From: a virus
IMG/VR virus record: IMGVR_UViG_3300025732_000232
Location: 1-26,490 of that record
DNA: 26,490 bases
Direction: 5' to 3' (one strand)
Part shown: positions 22,687 to 26,490 of the stretch, one piece after another
Position numbering within the stretch: position 1 is the first letter of the stretch
Layout: the number at the start of each line of letters is the position of its first letter
The notes under the pieces: generated by a model
Seen by the model: only the letters and a program-made list of their open reading frames with translations
What the model was told of the DNA's origin: nothing
Database searches by the model: none
Position numbers and translations under genes: made by a program

Positions 22687-22996
22687 TAGACCGGTCGTCG
22701 AGCAGCAACTGGCACATCGCCTTGATCTCGTTCAGCAGGTCCATCGCCAAAGAATCACCAGCAACTTCAAGGCGAGCAGCCGCCCGTCCGGAATAGTTGG
22801 CCGTCAAAAATCTCTCCGCTTGCTCTCGTCTGACGTAAAACCTCTTCGGCCTTCCTTTCGACATGTAGTCGATGTCATCGTTTTTGATCGCTCGGAGCAA
22901 TGCGGCGTACTCGCCGCTAGCCCCGCCGCACGACTTGTCCTCCCTGGTGTCGTACGAAGCAACGGGTACCCATTCCTGGGATATGTCAGGCTCCAT
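22682..22996 (-). CDS. Small protein, possible winged-helix/HTH DNA-binding (104 aa)
   Basis: A 104-residue acidic protein. The segment Y-A-A-L-L-R-A-I-K-N-D-D-I-D-Y (about 30-44) followed by R-P-K-R-F-Y-V-R-R-E-Q-A-E-R-F-L resembles a small excisionase-like or MerR-like winged helix. A helix follows (M-D-L-L-N-E-I-K-A-M-C-Q-L-L-L). It overlaps the previous gene by 11 bases and sits amid glycosyltransferase genes. A regulator is possible, but I have no family match and the call is tentative. Confidence 0.55.
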   Translation of the reverse strand: MEPDISQEWVPVASYDTREDKSCGGASGEYAALLRAIKNDDIDYMSKGRPKRFYVRREQAERFLTANYSGRAAARLEVAGDSLAMDLLNEIKAMCQLLLDDRST

Positions 22997-23627
22997 CTTG
23001 TTCTCCTTTGGTAAGCGGCCACTCGTGATGCACGAGCCTGCCGGTCACGGCCATCGTCGTCAGTTCCGGGTACGCGTACGTTCCGACCACGCTGAGTTCA
23101 TCCGGTCCACGCTCGCCGCCTTCGTGGTTGTGCATCGTCTTGATCGAGAGGGCAGGGTTGACGACCTCGTAGCCCGCGTTCATCGCCGCGCCGCAGATCG
23201 CCTGATCGCAGCCGATGTAACCCAGCGGGATGCCGTCACCAACGCCGACAAGTTCGCCGCCGACCCAGGCCCACACGTCCTGCGACCCGGAATAGAACCG
23301 CTCGTTGCGGTACTGCCCGATCATGCGTGGCGAGGCGTTCGACTCCCATCGCGTCAGTGTCACGAGCCGCTTCGGCCGCACGACGCCTGGAATCAGACGA
23401 GCGGTGTAGTCGAACTGGATGTCGGCGTTGGCCAGGACGCATACCTGACCGGGGTGCTTCTCCGCTGCGAGCCGGAACGCGTGGGCGTACTGCAGCCGTT
23501 CGTCGCCGTTGCTCAGCGGCATGATTTCCGCGAACACGCCGAGGGCCATGTTGGCCTCAAACGTGGCATTGATTTCGCCAAGCCGCTTGGGATCGCTCGG
23601 CACGTAATGCTCGACCATGAGGATCAT
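22986..23627 (-). CDS. Glycosyltransferase-like protein (GT-A type)
   Basis: A 213-residue protein with the pattern C-V-L-A-N-A-D-I-Q-F-D (D69, D73) of GT-A metal sites, following a helix (Q-Y-A-H-A-F-R-L-A-A-E). Later segments include R-E-x-x-Y-S-G-S-Q-D-V-W-A-W-type residues and L-G-Y-I-G-C-D-Q-A-I-C near 140-150. The ATG overlaps the preceding gene's stop by four bases (ATGA). It is less clear than the other glycosyltransferases; it may be a divergent hexosyl- or acyltransferase-like protein. Confidence 0.62.
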   Translation of the reverse strand: MILMVEHYVPSDPKRLGEINATFEANMALGVFAEIMPLSNGDERLQYAHAFRLAAEKHPGQVCVLANADIQFDYTARLIPGVVRPKRLVTLTRWESNASPRMIGQYRNERFYSGSQDVWAWVGGELVGVGDGIPLGYIGCDQAICGAAMNAGYEVVNPALSIKTMHNHEGGERGPDELSVVGTYAYPELTTMAVTGRLVHHEWPLTKGEQDGA

Positions 23628-24322
23628 AATCGCGGCTCCACCTCGGTGAAGTCGAGCACTAGTTCTTCGTCCAGATCATCCGCCGTGACCGGCACATGGT
23701 GGTACTTCGCGTGCCACTCTGGCCCGGAGACGTGCGTGCCCTTCTCGGCTCCGATGTTCTGGATGCGGCTCACGGTCGGGAACGCCTCCCATCGCGTGCC
23801 ACGCAGCACGTCGTTGACCACGATATCCCAAGAGGCACCGTCCTTGCTGGTCCACCGCTCCCGCATCTCGGCCCAGCGGTTGATCCACGTTCCCCAGCCC
23901 CACGGCGTGAACCACCGCCGCCGCCCGCACTCGTGAAGCCTGCCGTTGCTCTGCTGCTGGTAGCCGCTCACCGTGAACACGTTCTGATGGTGGCGGTACT
24001 TGTCCCTGGCCCACGAGAACCAGAGCAAGGCATCGCGGGTCGGCACCGTGTCGTCCTCAAAGTGCAAATGGAACTCCGACTGCATGACCTCGAATCCATA
24101 CCGCAGGGCCGTATAGATCGCGTCGTTGCAGCCTGCGTGGGCGACGAAGACGTGCGACTCCCAGCCGTGGGACTCCGCGATTTCGACGCACTGCTCGGTC
24201 TCGGCACACGGATCGAGCAGCACGACGACGCGGCAACTCGCCACGCCGATGCACCGCGACACCGCGTGGCAGGTCTGCGCAAGGTACTCCGGTCGGTTGT
24301 AGCCGCTGATCGTGATGTTCAT
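23624..24322 (-). CDS. Glycosyltransferase (GT-A type)
   Basis: A 232-residue protein opening with the typical I-T-I-S-G-Y-N-R-P-E-Y-L start of GT2/GT13-like enzymes, a V-V-V-L-L-D-P-C strand (32-39), and the catalytic-type H-F-E-D-D-T-V-P-T-R-D-A-L (E89, D90, D91). The C-terminal part has W-F-T-P-W-G-W-G-T-W, near residues 136-145, common in GT13-related enzymes. No membrane segment. Start chosen at the ATG at 24322, which overlaps the methyltransferase stop (ATGA). A longer frame upstream is a shadow. Acceptor unknown. Confidence 0.8.
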   Translation of the reverse strand: MNITISGYNRPEYLAQTCHAVSRCIGVASCRVVVLLDPCAETEQCVEIAESHGWESHVFVAHAGCNDAIYTALRYGFEVMQSEFHLHFEDDTVPTRDALLWFSWARDKYRHHQNVFTVSGYQQQSNGRLHECGRRRWFTPWGWGTWINRWAEMRERWTSKDGASWDIVVNDVLRGTRWEAFPTVSRIQNIGAEKGTHVSGPEWHAKYHHVPVTADDLDEELVLDFTEVEPRL

Positions 24323-24900
24323 TCGATCTTGGTGCACCATGCCACGAGCAGGCCGTTCCAGTAGCCGTCGCTGTCGTTGAGCCTCGCGCTCGGGTAGATG
24401 TTCTGCGAGTCGATCCGCATCTTCCCGGCGTGCGCCTCGATCCCGGCATCGCAGCCACGCCGAACCTTGTCCCACGAGTAGTCGTCCACGATGTAGAGGA
24501 ACGACCGGTCGAGGTGCGGCCACGCCACCGCAAGTTCTGCCGCGTGCTGCTCCTCGTCGTGCGGCCCGTCGTAGAGGTACACGTTGAACTTCTCGCCGCC
24601 GAAGGTGTCGGCGGTGATGTCGCGAAAGAAATCGAGGTCGTGAATGGTCGAGGGCAGGAGGAACCGCAGGCAGGTTCCCGCGAGCGCGGCGTCGGTGCGG
24701 CCGAACTCGCTGTGGTTGTCCACCATGTGGATCGACTGCACGTCGTTGCCGTGGCACATCGCCACGGCGGTCGAGCCCATGTAGGAGCCGACCTCCAGAA
24801 TCCGGGCGCGAGGGATCGCCGCCACGGCACGGTTGAGGATCAGGCGGTTCGCCGCAGACGAAAATCCCTGCAGCGCGAGCACGTCGTCCCAGGTCGGCAT
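24319..24900 (-). CDS. SAM-dependent methyltransferase (Methyltransf_24-like)
   Basis: A 193-residue class I methyltransferase. Motif I is I-L-E-V-G-S-Y-M-G-S-T (34-44); a further acidic end M-V-D-N-H (59-63) would bind the SAM ribose, and L-Y-D-G-P-H is the family's acidic strand end. This group (TylF/Methyltransf_24) often methylates sugars or small metabolites and not DNA bases. Start at the ATG at 24900 has AGGAG seven bases upstream, better than the upstream start. With the glycosyltransferase that overlaps it, a sugar-decorating role is likely. It should not supply cytosine methylation. Confidence 0.8.
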   Translation of the reverse strand: MPTWDDVLALQGFSSAANRLILNRAVAAIPRARILEVGSYMGSTAVAMCHGNDVQSIHMVDNHSEFGRTDAALAGTCLRFLLPSTIHDLDFFRDITADTFGGEKFNVYLYDGPHDEEQHAAELAVAWPHLDRSFLYIVDDYSWDKVRRGCDAGIEAHAGKMRIDSQNIYPSARLNDSDGYWNGLLVAWCTKIE

Positions 24901-24921
24901 GTCAGGCTCCTCGTGCGAACA

Positions 24922-24961
24922 CCACCGGCTGGCGGGCTTGGGCGGCACCGCCAGCCGGTGG
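24922..24961 (-). terminator. Perfect 14-bp stem hairpin between accessory and sugar genes
   Basis: Perfect 14-bp stem (24922-24935 with 24948-24961) and a 12-base loop, lying 12 bases after the secreted protein stop on the minus strand. It lacks a U-run, so it may be a stem-only terminator, an attenuator or mRNA-stabilising structure. It separates the secreted protein gene from the methyltransferase/glycosyltransferase cluster. Confidence 0.55.
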
Positions 24962-24973
24962 GCTCGTGGAAGG

Positions 24974-25315
24974 TCACTCGTAGCGAATCACGGCGACCCA
25001 GCCGCGACGGGCCGGGCACCACGCCGTACCGATCTCGCGAACGCGACGCTGGCCCCAGAAGCACGCTCCTCGGCACGCGGCATCGGGCGAGGCCGTCGAG
25101 AACCCGAGGCCTTCGTAGCCGCTACCACGCCGCCCGCAATGGACGAACGTGTTCGTCGTGGCGAGGTGGTCGGCGTGCTCCTGGGCCGAGACGACGCTGA
25201 CGTTGTTCACCACGACTCGCGGCTGGCGAACGACACCGCAGCGGCCGGTGACGCAGACGCTCGTATCGGCAGCAGCAACACCGGACAACAGCAGGGCAAG
25301 AATCAAAAAACGCAT
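24974..25315 (-). CDS. Secreted CAP-like protein with signal peptide (113 aa)
   Basis: The N-terminus (M-R-F-L-I-L-A-L-L-L-S-G-V-A-A-A-D) is a Sec signal peptide with a likely cut after Ala-Ala-Ala. The mature part has seven Cys, a Q-E-H-A-D-H-L-A helix, F-V-H-C-G, and a G-Y-E-G-L-G-F-S-T segment. This order resembles small CAP/SCP-like proteins, which I associate with planctomycete genomes; that is from memory. Start at 25315 has AGGAG nine bases upstream. A secreted phage protein of this kind suggests host-cell or envelope interaction. Family call is tentative. Confidence 0.65.
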   Translation of the reverse strand: MRFLILALLLSGVAAADTSVCVTGRCGVVRQPRVVVNNVSVVSAQEHADHLATTNTFVHCGRRGSGYEGLGFSTASPDAACRGACFWGQRRVREIGTAWCPARRGWVAVIRYE

Positions 25316-25350
25316 GAGACTTTCTCCTGAGGACAGCACCAATCCGTTGG

Positions 25351-25382
25351 TGCGATGCGATCAGGGTTGCAGGCGTGTCAAG
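25351..25382 (-). promoter_or_regulatory. Shared junction element B (TTGACA-containing)
   Basis: A 32-base segment 25/32 identical to element A at 22655-22686, again overlapping a TGA stop at the same element position. It contains TTGACA and, seventeen bases later, GCATCG. It lies about 40 bases upstream of the secreted protein start, so it may be that gene's promoter. A seven-bp hairpin (25336-25342 with 25347-25353) follows. Confidence 0.45.
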
Positions 25383-25647
25383 CGAGCCGCTCCAGCAGGC
25401 CGCGCAGGGTGGCGGCCCGATCGGCGTGCTGGTGCGCCTCGGCCTCCAGGGCAGCAGTCTCCACCGCTGCACGCTCTTCGTCGGTGAGCGTTGGCTGCGG
25501 CTTGCGGTAGAGCGGAACGATGCTCCAGCCCCAGTCATTAGCGGCTGCTTGGGCTTTCTCTTGCGTCATGTAGACCGCCGATGATTCGCTGCCATCGGTG
25601 GCAAATGCCAGCCATGCGGCAGGCTTCGGGCTATCATATTTGCTCAT
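25378..25647 (-). CDS. Unknown small phage protein with PQPTLTDEER block (89 aa)
   Basis: An 89-residue protein. It has an A-W-L-A-F-A-T-D-G-S-E strand pair, a V-Y-M-T-Q-E-K-A-Q-A-A-A helix (27-38), W-G-W-S-I-V-P-L-Y-R-K-P-Q-P-T-L-T (41-57), and a Glu/Ala-rich coiled C-terminus. Proteins with this P-L-Y-R-x-P-Q-P-T-L-T block occur in phage and planctomycete genomes, without known function. The ATG at 25647 has GGAG eight bases upstream. An ATG at 25743, overlapping the previous gene, would add 32 residues and cannot be excluded. Confidence 0.65.
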   Translation of the reverse strand: MSKYDSPKPAAWLAFATDGSESSAVYMTQEKAQAAANDWGWSIVPLYRKPQPTLTDEERAAVETAALEAEAHQHADRAATLRGLLERLA

Positions 25648-25729
25648 GTTCCATGCTCCAGAACGCGATCCATGCAGACCCTCCTCCATCAACGCTTCAC
25701 CAAGTGCCGTGAACCAATCGACTATCAGA

Positions 25730-25921
25730 CTAAGCCACTTCATGTCCGTCTTCAGCAAAGCGGCGATAAATCGACAGAAGCCCTTCTCGGGCGCGGCAGG
25801 CGGCGCTGTTTGTTGAGTGCTCCAGAAGTCGTATCGCCGCCCGCACGCAATCCAACTCCTCTTTCGTCAGGCGTGCCTGAGAACCAAGCATTGGAGCAGA
25901 CCCGGCATCGTCCTGTGTCAT
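25730..25921 (-). CDS. Unknown small helical protein (63 aa)
   Basis: A 63-residue protein with a helical run (L-T-K-E-E-L-D-C-V-R-A-A-I-R-L-L, about 18-33) and a second helix (A-R-E-G-L-L-S-I-Y-R-R-F-A). The ATG at 25921 has AAGGA eight bases upstream, a good ribosome site. No family recognised. A longer reading to 26032 would lack a ribosome site. It may be a small regulator or a partner of the following gene. Confidence 0.6.
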   Translation of the reverse strand: MTQDDAGSAPMLGSQARLTKEELDCVRAAIRLLEHSTNSAACRAREGLLSIYRRFAEDGHEVA

Positions 25922-25964
25922 GTGAAAGTCCTTTCTCGGGCTGCTCAATGCAGCCGTTCTGTGG

Positions 25965-26300
25965 CTACTTGTCGTCCGTTGGCGGCTCGGGGAGCGGCAT
26001 CCAGTGGCTTGGTGCATCAACCTCGCAGTCATCGCACTCCCGATCCTGCGGCGACCACGCCTCCCAACGGTTCCCTGCCATCGGCCCGCCTTGCACGGTG
26101 CCGCTGTGCCGAAACCACGCCCGAACCCGGTCGGCTTTGTGCCATCCGAGAACCTCAGTCATTAGTTCCGGCAACCGCTCCTTCACCGAAATCCATCGCG
26201 GCATCCGCTCCTCCAAGTCTTCGATCTCGGCGTGCATCCTCCGCTCCTCTGGCGTGCAGTCGCAGTTCATGGGCTTCTGGTCGCAGATCGGGCAATACAT
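25965..26300 (-). CDS. DUF551-type protein with N-terminal Cys cluster (111 aa)
   Basis: The N-terminus has C-P-I-C and C-D-C (residues 3-15), a possible small zinc knuckle. From about 36 it shows the DUF551 pattern: W-I-S-V-K-E-R-L-P, then V-L-G-W-H, and H-W-M-P-L-P-E-P-P at the end. DUF551 proteins are common in phages and prophages; function is unknown. A second Cys pair lies in R-E-C-D-D-C-E-V-D. The ATG at 26300 is preceded by an AGGGGAG site. It is likely an early-to-middle accessory gene. Confidence 0.78.
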   Translation of the reverse strand: MYCPICDQKPMNCDCTPEERRMHAEIEDLEERMPRWISVKERLPELMTEVLGWHKADRVRAWFRHSGTVQGGPMAGNRWEAWSPQDRECDDCEVDAPSHWMPLPEPPTDDK

Positions 26301-26369
26301 CTTACTTCTCCCCTACGCTCACAGAACCACGCGATGCAGCGGACGGGGCCGCTGATCGCTGGCGTTCTC

Positions 26370-26490
26370 TCACTTCGTCCGTTCAATCAACGCCCGCAGC
26401 GTGGACACGACATTCGCCTCGCGCCTTTCATCATCGGCGTCTGCTTTGTCGCAAAGAGCAGCACACTCGCAAGTGAATATCGCTTCCTCA
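26370..26490 (-). CDS. C-terminal fragment of an unknown protein (runs off right edge)
   Basis: The frame is open from the right edge to the TGA at 26370-26372, giving 39 residues. They include a C-x-C-x-x-x-x-C pattern (T-C-E-C-A-A-L-C) and an Arg/Glu-rich helix ending in L-R-A-L-I-E-R-T-K. Not recognised. The 69 bases between its stop and the next ATG hold only that gene's ribosome site. Confidence 0.5.
   Translation of the reverse strand, partial: EEAIFTCECAALCDKADADDERREANVVSTLRALIERTK

Noticed and set aside
24319-24900. The methyltransferase as a DNA cytosine methyltransferase
   Set aside because: It has a class I SAM fold but lacks C5-methyltransferase motifs and carries the D-G-P-H segment of sugar or metabolite methyltransferases.
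1-26490. Prophage integration signs (integrase, att sites), tRNA genes, CRISPR arrays, insertion sequences
   Set aside because: No recombinase or transposase gene, no regularly spaced repeats, and no tRNA-like cloverleaf were recognised; absence in this window does not settle the lifestyle.

Overview
The window is a late-gene segment of a tailed double-stranded DNA phage (long-tailed, HK97-fold capsid). Every gene I can support lies on the minus strand, so transcription runs from the right end to the left end. Genes are packed with ATGA, GTGA or TAATG overlaps. I see no integrase, tRNA, rRNA, CRISPR array or insertion sequence, and both ends cut through genes. By eye the sequence is GC-rich (about 60% or more), with lower-GC islands at the tape measure gene, the two tandem paralogues near 5 kb, the TET/glycosyltransferase pair at 14.1-15.9 kb, and the lectin-like gene. 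The host is unknown. A small secreted CAP-like protein and a protein ending in a PLYR-x-PQPTLTDEER block remind me of planctomycete genomes, but that is a weak inference.

In transcription order: (1) 26490-24974, small accessory proteins (a DUF551-type protein, two small unknowns, a secreted protein). (2) 24900-21764, a sugar-modification cluster: a SAM methyltransferase, two GT-A-type glycosyltransferase-like proteins, a small possible DNA-binding protein, and a third glycosyltransferase. (3) 21764-18612, small unknowns and membrane proteins plus a membrane-anchored papain-like cysteine peptidase, which together resemble a lysis or envelope cassette. (4) 18615-16727, a lectin-like putative adhesin, two small unknowns and an HNH endonuclease. 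(5) 16726-16518, a 209-base non-coding gap with two perfect 14-bp palindromes and a G9 tract. (6) 16517-14100, a ParB-like protein, a TET/JBP-family 2OG-Fe(II) dioxygenase and a TET-associated glycosyltransferase (TAGT). (7) 14093-7595, the head module: small and large terminase, portal (with a C-terminal HAD-like domain), prohead protease, a zinc-ribbon protein and the HK97-type major capsid protein. (8) 7563-3121, a probable decoration protein, a glycosyltransferase, the head-tail connectors and two tandem paralogues. (9) 3121-1, the tail module: tube, a probable tail protein, chaperones joined by a -1 frameshift, and the start of the tape measure protein.

The most notable system is the DNA hypermodification module. 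ParB-like, TET and TAGT genes overlap one another and sit between HNH and the small terminase, where they should be expressed late, with packaging. TET enzymes oxidise 5-methylcytosine to 5-hydroxymethylcytosine and TAGT-type enzymes add a sugar to it. Four more glycosyltransferase-like genes and a sugar-type methyltransferase in the same window could extend or decorate that sugar. No cytosine-C5 methyltransferase is visible here, so it must lie outside the window, come from the host, or the substrate is different. Other notable points: a canonical A AAA AAC slippery site at the tail chaperones, a portal-HAD fusion with a plausible internal start, a tape measure protein built on SHOCT-like repeats, and a 32-bp element shared by two gene junctions.
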